Below the pieces are notes generated by a model. That model made no database searches. It was given only the letters and a program-made list of their open reading frames with translations, and had not been told where the DNA came from. The translations under genes were made by a program, and so were the position numbers. A stretch of DNA of 64,000 nt from Paenibacillus zeisoli. GTDB lineage: Bacteria > Bacillota > Bacilli > Paenibacillales > Paenibacillaceae. The stretch is from assembly GCF_003994465.1 (NCBI RefSeq), contig NZ_RZNX01000002.1, forward strand, positions 85,444 through 149,443, read 5' to 3'. How positions within the stretch are numbered: the stretch's first letter is position 1; every line of letters begins with the position of its first letter. Positions 48,261 through 57,070 of the stretch are shown here, piece by piece.

Positions 48261-48848
48261 TTAATCACAAAGATTGGAGTCCTGCACGTGTGGCAGAACA
48301 TAGACCGCTCTTTCTCCGCCAATCAGCTTCGGACGGCTCCAGGCTGCATTCACCCGGGCTTCCCCCACGTACCGAATGGAGGGACGGAAAGGAACAGCGA
48401 CCCGGCGCAGATGCATGCCGATCATCGTCTCGCCGATGTCGATTCCGGCATGCGCTTCAATCGTCTCTGCAAGGCACGGGTCCTTTAACCGACGATAGGC
48501 ACCGGCAGCCATCGAGCCGCCTGCTTTGGGAACCGGAACCGCACTAACTTCGGTTAGATGCAGACGTTCGAGCAGGCCGCGTTCGAGGACAAGCGCCCGG
48601 TTAAGGTGCTCACAGCACTGGAACACAAGTTCAAAGCCAAATTTGGCCCGAGCCTGCTCCAGTCCTTCATACAGTTCGGCTGCAATGTCCTCGGCCCCAT
48701 GCGTGCCGATTCGCTTGCCTGCTACTTCACTTGTACTGATCCCGGCTACTACAATCTTACCAGGTCCAAGCCCTGCCGCCTCCGCGAGATCAGACAATAC
48801 GATAGCAGCCTGTTCACGGATAGACAGCTCTTCATTGCCTTTATTCAT
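48261..48848 (-). CDS. ywlG: TIGR01440/YwlG family protein
   Basis: 195 residues. Family blocks [38 protein letters not shown] (Cys-Cys-Glu-His), [19 protein letters not shown] and [20 protein letters not shown]. Function not established. In B. subtilis ywlG lies between glyA and rpiB/ywlE; here rpiB is missing between ywlG and ywlE. Confidence 0.9.
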   Translation of the reverse strand: MNKGNEELSIREQAAIVLSDLAEAAGLGPGKIVVAGISTSEVAGKRIGTHGAEDIAAELYEGLEQARAKFGFELVFQCCEHLNRALVLERGLLERLHLTEVSAVPVPKAGGSMAAGAYRRLKDPCLAETIEAHAGIDIGETMIGMHLRRVAVPFRPSIRYVGEARVNAAWSRPKLIGGERAVYVLPHVQDSNLCD

Positions 48849-49161
48849 TCACACATTCCTCCCATTTCAATCACAGGTATACAGCGTGTGCCAGAACGAT
48901 ATGGATCATGAACCGATTCAGCAGGACACAACTCTTCCCGCACATAACGCCCTTATTATACCTAAAAATCGACAAGAAATCGAAAGAGAGAACGAAAAAA
49001 AGAGCAGTACGCATCTAAAGAATGCGTGTGCTCTTTTGCCCAGGCGACCGGCCGTATACTCCGATGCTCCATCGTGGTTAGCCCACTCTCGTCGCCAGTC
49101 ACATCGGATCTGCAATTTTCAACTTCATCATATAGCAATCACAGCTGCATTGCAAGCCAAA
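48849..49161. other. Gap between ywlG and ywlE where rpiB would be expected
   Basis: 313 bases with the ywlE terminator (48997-49037) and the ywlG leader. No ribose-5-phosphate isomerase remnant was recognised. Confidence 0.4.
48991..49037 (-). terminator. ywlE terminator
   Basis: AAAGAGCAGTACGCAT (48999-49014) pairs with ATGCGTGTGCTCTTTT (49022-49037); leftward followed by TTTTTTTCG. Confidence 0.85.
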
Positions 49162-49746
49162 TTAACGAGAATTGCGCTCCTTCAGCAAATCCATCAGCTT
49201 GTCCAGCGCAGTTCGGATTTCAGCTGCTGTACGATCATAATCCTCTTTGGAGCCGCCAAATGGATCGGATATGTCGTAGACCGGTATTCTCTGCCGGAGT
49301 TCAATCATCCGTTGTCCATCGGCAGCGCTCATCTGCTGTCCCAGAGACATTTGCAGTTCCCTTGCAGCAAACAGACCGTCCAGTTCCCGGATATCCGCCA
49401 GCACCTGCTCATCATCTTCCACATATTCCTTAAGCGTATAAGTCTTCCCCGCTGTTCCCGGAAAATACTGAATAACCTGCCTCTTATGTCCTTGAGTTAA
49501 TGTAAGAATCAGATCTGCCCATTCCGTAAGCTCTGCCCGCAGCGGCGTGGAAGTAATCTCATCGTGAATCTGGTTCTCTCTCAGCACCGTCTCCGCATGG
49601 TAGGAGATCTGTACCCCCTCCGCTGCCGAAACTCCGGCAGAACGGACCTCAACGTCTACACCGCGTTCCTTAGCCAACTTACGCAGCATGCCTTCAGCCA
49701 TCGGGCTGCGGCAGGTATTTCCTGTACACACAAATAATATCCGCAT
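49162..49746 (-). CDS. ywlE: Low-molecular-weight protein arginine phosphatase
   Basis: 194 residues. The N-terminal P-loop CTGNTCRSPMAEG has C7, R13 and Thr at position 11, the residue associated with phosphoarginine specificity in YwlE. The C-terminal YDISDPFGGSKEDYDRTAAE carries the general acid Asp. A ~30-residue insertion (DDEQVLADIRELDGLFAARE...) makes it longer than the ~150-residue B. subtilis enzyme. Would counteract McsB arginine kinase. Confidence 0.9.
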   Translation of the reverse strand: MRILFVCTGNTCRSPMAEGMLRKLAKERGVDVEVRSAGVSAAEGVQISYHAETVLRENQIHDEITSTPLRAELTEWADLILTLTQGHKRQVIQYFPGTAGKTYTLKEYVEDDEQVLADIRELDGLFAARELQMSLGQQMSAADGQRMIELRQRIPVYDISDPFGGSKEDYDRTAAEIRTALDKLMDLLKERNSR

Positions 49747-49805
49747 ACCTGTGTCTTCACCTCCGGTAGCTCTCTAGCTCCAAGTATCTATTTTCTACTA
49801 TTGTA

Positions 49806-50366
49806 TCAAAAGATAAACATCAGTCCAAATGCAAGAAGAACAACTCCACCTGCCGCCTCTCCATAATCACCGAGACTATGGCTCACCTTGCGCCCCAGCA
49901 TCAGACCCAGGACAGACATCAAGCCGCCAAAGAAGCCAAAGGCCAGCACGGTAAGCACCAGATTACTATGAAACATCCCCAGCGATACGCCAACCGAGAA
50001 CGAATCGACACTCACGCTCATGGCGAACAGCAGCACCCCAAGGAGAGTACGCGGATTCACGGCCTGCATGCCACTTCCCCGCCAAGAGCTTATAATCATA
50101 TGCGCTCCAAGCAGCACGAGCAGTCCCCCCGAGACATATCCGGCCACCTGTCCGAGCAGCATTCCCAAGTACTCCCCCGTAAAAATGCCCAGCAACGGCA
50201 TGAGGATATGGAACAGGGCAATGACCAAGCTGATCCGCAGGACTTCCCGCAGACGCACTCCCTTCATGCCGATACCTATACCCAATGAAAAAGCGTCCAT
50301 CCCTAAGGCTGCCGCCATCATTACGATCGTCGCCAGTTCACCAAGCCGTTCGACTGCTTCATGCAT
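49806..50366 (-). CDS. mntP: Manganese efflux pump MntP
   Basis: 186 residues, six membrane segments in two repeats, each with an Asp motif: ALGMDAFSLGIGIG and SVSVDSFSVGVSLG. Exports Mn(II). No yybP-ykoY manganese riboswitch core was recognised in the 200 bases upstream; instead a CGGCG/CGCCG hairpin and a GNAT remnant lie there. Confidence 0.9.
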   Translation of the reverse strand: MHEAVERLGELATIVMMAAALGMDAFSLGIGIGMKGVRLREVLRISLVIALFHILMPLLGIFTGEYLGMLLGQVAGYVSGGLLVLLGAHMIISSWRGSGMQAVNPRTLLGVLLFAMSVSVDSFSVGVSLGMFHSNLVLTVLAFGFFGGLMSVLGLMLGRKVSHSLGDYGEAAGGVVLLAFGLMFIF

Positions 50367-50469
50367 TGATCATTCCCCCATGTCCGCAATTCTCGGCGTA
50401 TCCCTTGCGCCGAATCCCGTCTTTATACCAAATTATGCGGACAAGGCAGGGTTCATGACAGCTTATCCA

Positions 50470-50574
50470 TTACCGGGGACAAGAGAGTTGGCCCGCGAAA
50501 AAAGATTGTCCACGAACAGGCATGAAGCCAAGGTCTTCATAGTAAGCATGGGTATATCCAAGAATTGCAGGGGG
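50470..50574 (-). pseudogene. Possible C-terminal remnant of a GNAT acetyltransferase
   Basis: A minus-strand frame with no start reads GYTHAYYEDLGFMPVRGQ and ends at TAA 50470-50472. AYYEDLGF is a hallmark of GNAT C-termini. An in-frame TAA upstream and the DUF2269 gene on the other strand show the rest is gone. Confidence 0.4.
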
Positions 50575-50582
50575 TTAGCGAA

Positions 50583-51035
50583 ATGGAATCTATTGAAAAG
50601 TATCTGGTGCTCATTCATGTCCTGGCGGCGATTATCGGGATCGGACCCGCTTTTGTACTGCCTATCATCACCCATTCGGCCAAGACAAGCAGTCAGCTAA
50701 GGTTCGTCTTTCATCTAAATGACAAGATCAACAAGTTCCCCAAATTCGGCGGAATTATCTTGGTAGTCACCGGCATTCTTCTTATGGTCCTGGATCACAC
50801 GGGCTTCACCAAAATGTGGCTTAATGTCAGTCTCGTATTGTTTATCCTCATCGAGATTCTTATCATCGGGTTCCTTGAACCCGCTATGAAAAGAGCCGGT
50901 AAGCTCATAAAGAAGCACAAAGGAGAAGGTATTCCCGAAGGCTACCTCCCTATGGCCCGCAAAATCAACACGCTAAGCCGAATCGTACATACCCTTACCG
51001 TGCTGATTATTATTCTTATGGTAATTCGTCCTTAA
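50583..51035 (+). CDS. DUF2269 family membrane protein
   Basis: 150 residues from ATG 50583 with AGGGGGT 8 bases upstream. Four membrane segments (YLVLIHVLAAIIGIGPAFVL, FGGIILVVTGILLMVL, WLNVSLVLFILIEILIIGFL, IVHTLTVLIIILMVI). First segment has the His-Gly-Pro pattern of the family. Role unknown. It reads against its neighbours. Confidence 0.82.
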   Translation: MESIEKYLVLIHVLAAIIGIGPAFVLPIITHSAKTSSQLRFVFHLNDKINKFPKFGGIILVVTGILLMVLDHTGFTKMWLNVSLVLFILIEILIIGFLEPAMKRAGKLIKKHKGEGIPEGYLPMARKINTLSRIVHTLTVLIIILMVIRP

Positions 51036-51039
51036 ACAA

Positions 51040-51066
51040 GAAAGGCCCAGCATCGAATGCTGGACC
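51040..51066 (-). terminator. Terminator of the DUF72 gene (convergent with DUF2269)
   Basis: GGCCCAGCAT (51044-51053) / ATGCTGGACC (51057-51066) hairpin; leftward followed by TTTCTTGTTT. Could serve both convergent genes. Confidence 0.75.
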
Positions 51067-51077
51067 CCGTACGTTAA

Positions 51078-51944
51078 TTAAGCTTCTCCGAACAAATCCA
51101 TCTGACGCGGAGCGTTATTTGCCGGCTTCATGCCGAGCAGAGACATCATTTCCTTGGCGTTATCTGCCGCATCGCCGCCGGAGTTATTATTAAATATCAT
51201 ATAGATATCTCCTGCGTCTTTCTTCTGTAGTTCATCCAGGTGATCACGCCATTCAAGGAGCTCCTCGTTAGAGTAGCGGTACAGTGTCCGGATTTCCCGC
51301 CAGTTCGGAGCACTGCTCATCTTCCACCCCGCCGCATTTCTCCCATGGAGCCGGATAAAAGTTTTGCCTGGAGCCCCGGGCTCAAGCACTGTGGGAACCG
51401 AACCGTGACCTATCTGGGGCTCATCGCAAATGACGTGGAACCACCCTTCTTCCCGCATAAACTGGATAGTTTTCTCCCGGGTATCGTTCTTGAACCAACT
51501 CGGATTCCTGAACTCTATGGCAAGCGGAAGCTCGCCCATCCACTTGCGGATGGCCCGGAGCCTGCGGATGCTGTCCAGCGTGCAATCGAACCAGGGCGGG
51601 AACTGAAAAAGTATAGCATTGAGCTTGCCTGCTTCGACCACGGGATCAATAGAACGAATAAAGGCTTCAAACATTTCCCCAGGGCCTGCAAACTTCTGGT
51701 TCTTCCCCCGCGAGTGGCCAGTCATCCCTTGATAAGCCTTAACAAAGAATGTGAAATCCTCTGGAGTCAGATCCACCCACCGCTGAAAATTGGCCTGCGA
51801 TTGTATGGCATAGAAAGAACTGTCCACTTCTACCACAGGAAAGTGCTGCCCATAGATTCGCAGTTTCTCCTTTGCAGGCGTACGTGCAGGATATAGATCA
51901 TCATGATCTCCCCATCCGGTAACTCCTACCTGGATCATTGCCAT
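51078..51944 (-). CDS. DUF72 family protein (YunF-like)
   Basis: 288 residues. TIM-barrel-like DUF72 signature: VGVTGWGDH at the start, VEVDSSFYAIQSQANFQRW, LFQFPPWF, LAIEFRNPSWF, IRLHGRN and DIYMIFNNNSGGDAADNA. Biochemical function unknown. Second ATG (51938) is also possible as start. Confidence 0.88.
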   Translation of the reverse strand: MAMIQVGVTGWGDHDDLYPARTPAKEKLRIYGQHFPVVEVDSSFYAIQSQANFQRWVDLTPEDFTFFVKAYQGMTGHSRGKNQKFAGPGEMFEAFIRSIDPVVEAGKLNAILFQFPPWFDCTLDSIRRLRAIRKWMGELPLAIEFRNPSWFKNDTREKTIQFMREEGWFHVICDEPQIGHGSVPTVLEPGAPGKTFIRLHGRNAAGWKMSSAPNWREIRTLYRYSNEELLEWRDHLDELQKKDAGDIYMIFNNNSGGDAADNAKEMMSLLGMKPANNAPRQMDLFGEA

Positions 51945-51970
51945 CCCCGCCTCTCTTGGTAAAAGGATTG

Positions 51971-53098
51971 TTATACGTCTATTACCTCATCCCCAGCGGC
52001 TTTAAGCAGGCGGTTCATCACCGCGACGCCAACCCCCTCTTCGGGGCAGGCCTCCGCAACCATGAAGGTCGCGCCTTCTTCATCGAAGCGGCGCAGCCCC
52101 GCATAGAGCCGGTGCGCCGCGGTCTCCAGCGCACCGATCGGGCCGAGCGAGATCACGATGCTCGCCCGGTACCGGTGCAGGTGCTCGTCATATGCGAGCA
52201 CCCCCGTCACTTCGCCGCGCGCCTCCGCCGCGGCGAGCTCGGCCTGGACCCGGGCCGCCACGGCTTCCGGGTCCTGCCCACGCACAATGCGCAGGCTGCC
52301 GCGCGGCGCATAGTGCGTGTACTTCATGCCCGGCGAGCGCGGCGCCGGGCTGTTCTCCTCCCGCCCGCTATGCAGGGCGGGATCGGTGTGCACGCTTGCC
52401 GCCACGCGGGCAAGCGCCTCAGACGTGACCGAGCCGGGGCGAAGCACGGTCACGGTGCCGTCCGGGCCGGCCTCGGCCACGGTGGACTCGAGGCCCACAC
52501 CGGTGGGCCCGCCGTCCACGATGCCGCCGATCAGGCCGGCAAGGTCCTCGCCCACGTGGCTCGCTAGCGTGGGGCTCGGGCGCCCGGACCGGTTGGCGCT
52601 GGGCGCTGCAACCGGGCAGCCTGCGGCGGCGATGAGCCGCAGGGCGATAGGGTGGGCCGGCATGCGCACGGCCACAGTGGACAATCCCGCGGTCACGCGC
52701 GGGGAGACTGCGCCGGGGCGGACCGGCAGCACCAAAGTGAGCGGGCCGGGCCAGTAAGCTTCCATAAGCCGGCGCGCTGTATCGTTCACGTCCAGAACAA
52801 TCTCATCCAGCTGGGACAGGTCCGCAATATGGACAATAAGAGGGTTGTCCGAAGGTCTGCCCTTGGCAGAGAAAATCCGCTCAACCGCTTCATTGCTGCG
52901 TGCATCAGCCCCGAGGCCATAAACCGTCTCTGTCGGGAAGGCCACCGTCCTGCCAGCACGCAGAAGATCAGCCGCTTCCCGAATGGCCTTATTCACTTCA
53001 TCTTCATGAGAGCCGGTATACTCTGAGTCTTCCGTATCCGCGCCGCCGTTTACGTTCCAATACTTAGTGGCCTCATCGCCGCAGTGCTTAGATTCCAT
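51971..53098 (-). CDS. sua5: L-threonylcarbamoyladenylate synthase (Sua5/YwlC)
   Basis: 375 residues. Makes threonylcarbamoyl-AMP for tRNA t6A37. YrdC domain (~37-235): GRTVAFPTETVYGLGADA, KGRPSDNPLIVHI, PGPLTLVLPVRP, VAAPSANRSGRPSPT, ESTVAEAGPDG; the linker SPGMKYTHYAPRGSL is followed by the Sua5 domain. The ~35-residue charged N-terminus (MESKHCGDEATKY...) is longer than usual. Encoded by notably GC-rich DNA at 52.1-52.75 kb. Confidence 0.93.
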   Translation of the reverse strand: MESKHCGDEATKYWNVNGGADTEDSEYTGSHEDEVNKAIREAADLLRAGRTVAFPTETVYGLGADARSNEAVERIFSAKGRPSDNPLIVHIADLSQLDEIVLDVNDTARRLMEAYWPGPLTLVLPVRPGAVSPRVTAGLSTVAVRMPAHPIALRLIAAAGCPVAAPSANRSGRPSPTLASHVGEDLAGLIGGIVDGGPTGVGLESTVAEAGPDGTVTVLRPGSVTSEALARVAASVHTDPALHSGREENSPAPRSPGMKYTHYAPRGSLRIVRGQDPEAVAARVQAELAAAEARGEVTGVLAYDEHLHRYRASIVISLGPIGALETAAHRLYAGLRRFDEEGATFMVAEACPEEGVGVAVMNRLLKAAGDEVIDV

Positions 53099-53570
53099 TG
53101 AGATCCCAATCTTTCTTTATCATATTTTGGCCGAGCTTCTTCCCATACGAAAAAGCGCCTCATTCTCCCAAACCTAGTGCGTTGCACCAGACTGCGGCAG
53201 AGTGAGAGCACTCTAAATAGCTGATCTGAGCTAATTCAAAATTGTCCATTCCAGCCATACCGGCCTTTATTGCTATGTATATCAGAGCCAGGTCGGTGGA
53301 TGTAATCCTCGCCTAAGATTATAATCCTAGCTTTAATTTATTCATCGTATTAATTTATTTGCAGCCGACTTGATCTGATTACTGCGGATGATCTAGCTTA
53401 GCTCTTCTTGCCTGTAGACATTTATTGTATAAGTGCGTGAATATTATATAACAGTTGAGCTTACTCACTCGGCTTTAAGCATTTATAAGTCAGTCCGGTC
53501 TATATACCAACGAATATTTTACCATAATTCCGGTATGAAACAAACGATTAGGCCATTCAATCACTCTATT
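53099..53570. other. 472-base gap upstream of sua5
   Basis: AT-rich, no gene, no clear terminator for spoIIR. A near-palindrome CTAAGATTATAATCCTAG lies at about 53313-53330. Otherwise nothing recognised. Confidence 0.35.
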
Positions 53571-54326
53571 TCAGGAAAACAAACTGCCAATCCAGTTGAA
53601 AAAGCCGCTGAGCAGATCCCACAGAAAGAACCGAACCTCCGGGGCCTTGGATTCTGTTTTCGCTCCCGCTCCCTTACTTTCTGCTGCAGATGCGGTCTTC
53701 ACCTGATCTCCAGCCTTGGAGACTGCATCCCCTGTGCCAGCATCAATGAAGCAGAGCGGCGGGAACAGCACGCACCACCAATTTTGACCTTCTCCGGTCC
53801 CCAGCGTTACCCGAACAGCCTCATAATTCCCCGCCGGATAGACTTCCCCGCCATACAGCTTGGTTGGGAAAGGAACGACCCCAAGCTCCACCTTGTAGCT
53901 GTACGATTCGCCATTGGCCCGGAGCGTCCGGCCGACTTGTTCTTCAATCTCGGGAAGCTTGGTACGTACAATCTTTCGCGCTTCCTCAAGGCTTTGCGGA
54001 TGATCCAGCTTCTCCACCCACCCGTTCATCTGCTCAACAACGGCGTCCCGCACATGGCGCTTCACAATCTGATCCTCAGGACGATCGGAATTGGCAAGAA
54101 TACGAAGCCGGATCGAATCTTTGGGAATCTCCGTCTTGGCTACGGCTGCGTCGGTCTTCTGCCCTTCCCAGGACATAAGCAAGATAGCCATGCAGAGGAT
54201 AAGCAGCAACGCACTACGCACGCCAAGTCCGCTTCTTGTCCTATTATATTTTTCGAATTCCTTAGTATCCTTAGTTTCTTTAGTTCCCCCAGCTTCTCTA
54301 TCTTCACCGCTTCGATTCAACGTCAT
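53571..54326 (-). CDS. spoIIR: Stage II sporulation protein R
   Basis: 251 residues. Signalling protein secreted from the forespore that triggers SpoIIGA cleavage of pro-sigma-E. Charged N-terminus, membrane/signal segment (ALLLILCMAILLMSW), then the family core SIRLRILANSDRPEDQIVKR, LGVVPFPTKLYGGEVYPAGNY and GQNWWCVLFPPLCFIDAGTG. C-terminal FFLWDLLSGFFNWIGSLF is hydrophobic. A sigma-F-like promoter lies 38 bases upstream. Confidence 0.94.
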   Translation of the reverse strand: MTLNRSGEDREAGGTKETKDTKEFEKYNRTRSGLGVRSALLLILCMAILLMSWEGQKTDAAVAKTEIPKDSIRLRILANSDRPEDQIVKRHVRDAVVEQMNGWVEKLDHPQSLEEARKIVRTKLPEIEEQVGRTLRANGESYSYKVELGVVPFPTKLYGGEVYPAGNYEAVRVTLGTGEGQNWWCVLFPPLCFIDAGTGDAVSKAGDQVKTASAAESKGAGAKTESKAPEVRFFLWDLLSGFFNWIGSLFS

Positions 54327-54363
54327 TTCGATTTCCCCCTAACCGTATGGTGCTGATATCTAT

Positions 54364-54392
54364 CAGTATGTCCGGTTAAGAGATTCGTAAAC
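54364..54392 (-). promoter_or_regulatory. Candidate sigma-F promoter of spoIIR
   Basis: Minus strand GTTTA (54388-54392), 14-base spacer, GGACATACTG (54364-54373). Same spacing as the spoIIQ candidate; spoIIR is a sigma-F gene in B. subtilis. Confidence 0.55.
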
Positions 54393-54434
54393 CTATGAAT
54401 CTATCATTTATTAATTTCTCGTATCTTAGCATAT

Positions 54435-54478
54435 AAAAAAGCCGCCCTGCTCGGTCCCCGCAGAAGCTGAAGGACGGC
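54435..54478 (-). terminator. Terminator of the FtsW/RodA-family gene
   Basis: GCCGCCCT (54441-54448) pairs with AGGACGGC (54471-54478), large loop, followed leftward by six U's. Confidence 0.65.
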
Positions 54479-54527
54479 AAGACGGCTACTACTATATTGT
54501 ACTATTCCCCGCGGGTTCATCCCAATG

Positions 54528-55709
54528 TTAGCTCGAGCGGGTAAGCGAGGCCCGAGTCGTCCGCGGAATATCATCATCCACTTCATGCCCGTGGATACGC
54601 ACGCTCATCGCAAGACCCAGACTCGCCATATTGATCAGCAGCGAGGTTCCCCCATAGCTGATAAATGGCAGCGTAATCCCGGTCAGCGGCATCAGTCCCA
54701 TGAACATGCCGATGTTCTCGAAGATTTGATAGAGCCACATCGCCACGACACCCACGATCAGCAGCGGTCCGACCTTATCTTTGCACTCGAGCGAGATCAA
54801 GATCAACCTGTGAATGAGTATGAAGTAGAGCAGCAGCAGGACCGAGCAGCCAAAGAATCCAAACTCTTCAGCCACCACCACAAAGATGGAATCAGAGTAC
54901 GTATAAGGCACCCGCCCGGACTGTACATAAGGTCCCTTCATATATCCGTTGCCGAACATGCCCCCGGCAGCAATGGCCACACTGGCATTCTTCGTATGAT
55001 AAGCCGCATTCTTGTCCGCTTTATCCGGCAGCAGCCAAGGATCCATCCGGTTCAGCCAGTGCTCCTTATTGGTCTGCTTCAGGGTGGTCGCAATCTGATC
55101 GTGGAACGTCACATAGGCTTTGATCCCCCCGACAACAGCTACAGCCGTAATGACCAGGATGATCAGGGCATGAGAATACTTCAGCTTTCCGATCCACAGC
55201 ATCCCGAGCAGAATGACCAGATAGCTGAGTCCATTCCCGATATCATTCTGTTTCATCGCCAGGGCGAAAGGGATAAGGGTGACTAGACCGAGCGGAACCA
55301 CATCTCTCCAGAACAAGAGACGCATCCGGTATTTACGCATCAATAGAGCAGCGAGGGTAATAATCAGCACAAGCTTGAACAGCTCAGCCGGCTGCAGGTT
55401 AATGAAGCCCAAATTCAGCCAACCCTGCGCCCCGTTGAGCTCTTCCCCTTTGAAAATAACAATAATCATAAGAATAGCGCCCGCTCCGAATAAATACAGA
55501 AAGTATTTCGTCAGCAGCCTGAAATCAATCAGCATCATGCCAAAGAAGGCCATAAAGCCGGCAATATAGAAAAAGATCATTTTCGTATCGTTGCCCTTGA
55601 ACTTGGGCCATGCGGCAACCCCGCTATGGATAAGAGCGATACTTAATATCCCGAAAATGAACACAATAAAAACAATCGACCAATCCACTCTCTTCCACTT
55701 GTTAAGCAT
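54528..55709 (-). CDS. rodA: FtsW/RodA/SpoVE family peptidoglycan polymerase
   Basis: 393 residues from ATG 55709 (GGAGGGAGC 6 bases upstream). SEDS-family glycosyltransferase, about ten membrane segments. Family signatures QPAELFKLVLIITLA, KQNDIGNGLSYLVI (Asp of the catalytic loop) and PLTGITLPFISYGGTSLLINM are present. RodA-type is more likely than FtsW from the context and sequence, but SEDS paralogues in Paenibacillus are numerous and the symbol is tentative. Confidence 0.85.
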   Translation of the reverse strand: MLNKWKRVDWSIVFIVFIFGILSIALIHSGVAAWPKFKGNDTKMIFFYIAGFMAFFGMMLIDFRLLTKYFLYLFGAGAILMIIVIFKGEELNGAQGWLNLGFINLQPAELFKLVLIITLAALLMRKYRMRLLFWRDVVPLGLVTLIPFALAMKQNDIGNGLSYLVILLGMLWIGKLKYSHALIILVITAVAVVGGIKAYVTFHDQIATTLKQTNKEHWLNRMDPWLLPDKADKNAAYHTKNASVAIAAGGMFGNGYMKGPYVQSGRVPYTYSDSIFVVVAEEFGFFGCSVLLLLYFILIHRLILISLECKDKVGPLLIVGVVAMWLYQIFENIGMFMGLMPLTGITLPFISYGGTSLLINMASLGLAMSVRIHGHEVDDDIPRTTRASLTRSS

Positions 55710-56179
55710 GAAGCGGCTCCCTCCAGCGTTCCCCGGGTACAGCATTACCACTGTTCTTCCAGAAGCTATCTATATTTATATATTTCCTATCTCAATCGGT
55801 TATTCGTCCCAATCTCTACCCACGCAGAGAACCTTGTAAAAAGCCTTTAAATTCCATGGTACACTATCGTTCTGTCTCTGAACAAGCGCAGGCTCGCTTC
55901 CGTTAATTCTAATATAGAGTAGGCAGTCTATGAAACGCAAATTAACTGGGATTACCTGCAGAGTTTGCCTATTCAACTTCTGTTACGAACAAGCTGCAGC
56001 TGCTTAGGGCTTAACGGTGGAATCCAAGACATTCCCCTGGCGATCTAAGCCTGAACTATTCCCAACCAGGATTCGAAGCTCGCCAAAAGCAGCCCTTTCA
56101 TTCAGTAAAAAATACCGCCCTCTTGGAACCATTCCCATAGAATACCCTGCTTCTTTTCTTCCCGCAGGTTCAAGCCCTC
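55710..56179. other. 470-base gap between prmC and the SEDS gene
   Basis: Contains a 44-codon minus-strand frame (56004-56138, separate entry) and otherwise unexplained sequence with no terminator for prmC. Possibly a dispersed intergenic element. Confidence 0.35.
56004..56138 (-). CDS. Possible small protein, 44 residues (doubtful)
   Basis: ATG 56138 to TAA 56004. GCAGGG 8 bases upstream is a modest ribosome-binding site. Product starts MGMVPRGRYFLLNERAAFG and ends DRQGNVLDSTVKP. VPRGRYFLLN faintly resembles the signal-peptidase I segment before the catalytic Lys/Asp region, but no catalytic residues are present. The other frames here are also partly open, so coding status is uncertain. Confidence 0.3.
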   Translation of the reverse strand: MGMVPRGRYFLLNERAAFGELRILVGNSSGLDRQGNVLDSTVKP

Positions 56180-57067
56180 TTAATTGCGAGCTATCCCCAG
56201 CACATGCCGGTCAATCCCGGCGAGGTCCGGGATAGTCACGATCTCATCCCAGTGACCAGCCGACCGCAACAGCTCCGCCACATCTGCGGCCTGACCCATC
56301 CCCAGCTCAAAGCCGATCAGCCGCGGGGGGGCGGGCAGGAGACGGAGCTGATCCATCATAATCCGGTAGGGGGTGAGCCCGTCGGGGCCTCCATCGAGCG
56401 CCAGCCTGGGCTCGAAGTCCCTGACTTCGGGCTCAAGGGTCTCGATCTCCTCCGCCGGAATGTAAGGCGGGTTGGAGACGATGATATCAAGCGGCTCGCC
56501 GGCGAACGGTTCAAGCAGGTTCCCCTGCTTGAACGTAATATCAGCCCCGAGCCGCGCCGCATTCTCCCGCGCAAGCGCAAGCGCATCCGGCGACAGGTCG
56601 CCGGCAGCCATCTGCCACGCGGGACGCAGATGCTTCAGGGCAGCCGCAATGGCGCTGCTGCCCGTCCCGATATCGGCCGTGCGCGGCGATCCGCCCGGCC
56701 AGAGCTTGTCGCCTTCGGCGGCAATGGCTTCCACGAGCAGCTCCGTCTCGGGGCGCGGGATCAATACGGCCGGGGTGACCTTGAAGGTCAGGCCGTAGAA
56801 TTCCTGCTCCCCAGTGATGTACTGCGCGGGCTCCCCCGCCGCCTTCCGGCGCACGGCTTCTTCCCAGGCGGCCGCATGCTGCGCCGGGAACGGGTCACGC
56901 AGGGCCATCAAATACTCGGCCCGGCTCACATTCAGCACATGCCGCAGCAGCAGCTCGGCATTGGACTCTGGTTCATCCACCCCAGCCGATGCTAAAAAAG
57001 AAGAAGCCTCCTTAAAGGCTTCTATCAACGTACTTCCTGAAGACAGCTTGAACTCATCTATATTCAA
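56180..57067 (-). CDS. prmC: Release factor glutamine methyltransferase
   Basis: 295 residues. Methylates the GGQ glutamine of release factors. SAM-binding VLIPRPETELLVE and DIGTGSSAIAAAL, catalytic NPPY in IIVSNPPYIPAEEIETL. Begins 3 bases after the prfA stop on the same strand, the usual prfA-prmC pair. Confidence 0.95.
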   Translation of the reverse strand: MNIDEFKLSSGSTLIEAFKEASSFLASAGVDEPESNAELLLRHVLNVSRAEYLMALRDPFPAQHAAAWEEAVRRKAAGEPAQYITGEQEFYGLTFKVTPAVLIPRPETELLVEAIAAEGDKLWPGGSPRTADIGTGSSAIAAALKHLRPAWQMAAGDLSPDALALARENAARLGADITFKQGNLLEPFAGEPLDIIVSNPPYIPAEEIETLEPEVRDFEPRLALDGGPDGLTPYRIMMDQLRLLPAPPRLIGFELGMGQAADVAELLRSAGHWDEIVTIPDLAGIDRHVLGIARN

Positions 57068-57070
57068 GGA

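Noticed and set aside
48056..48322. 89-codon N-terminal extension of GlyA
   Set aside because: The extension has no similarity to the family, the canonical start has a strong SD, and the upstream DNA forms a stem-closed leader structure.
50367..50582. yybP-ykoY manganese riboswitch before mntP
   Set aside because: No matching conserved core; the region reads instead as a GNAT remnant plus a small hairpin.
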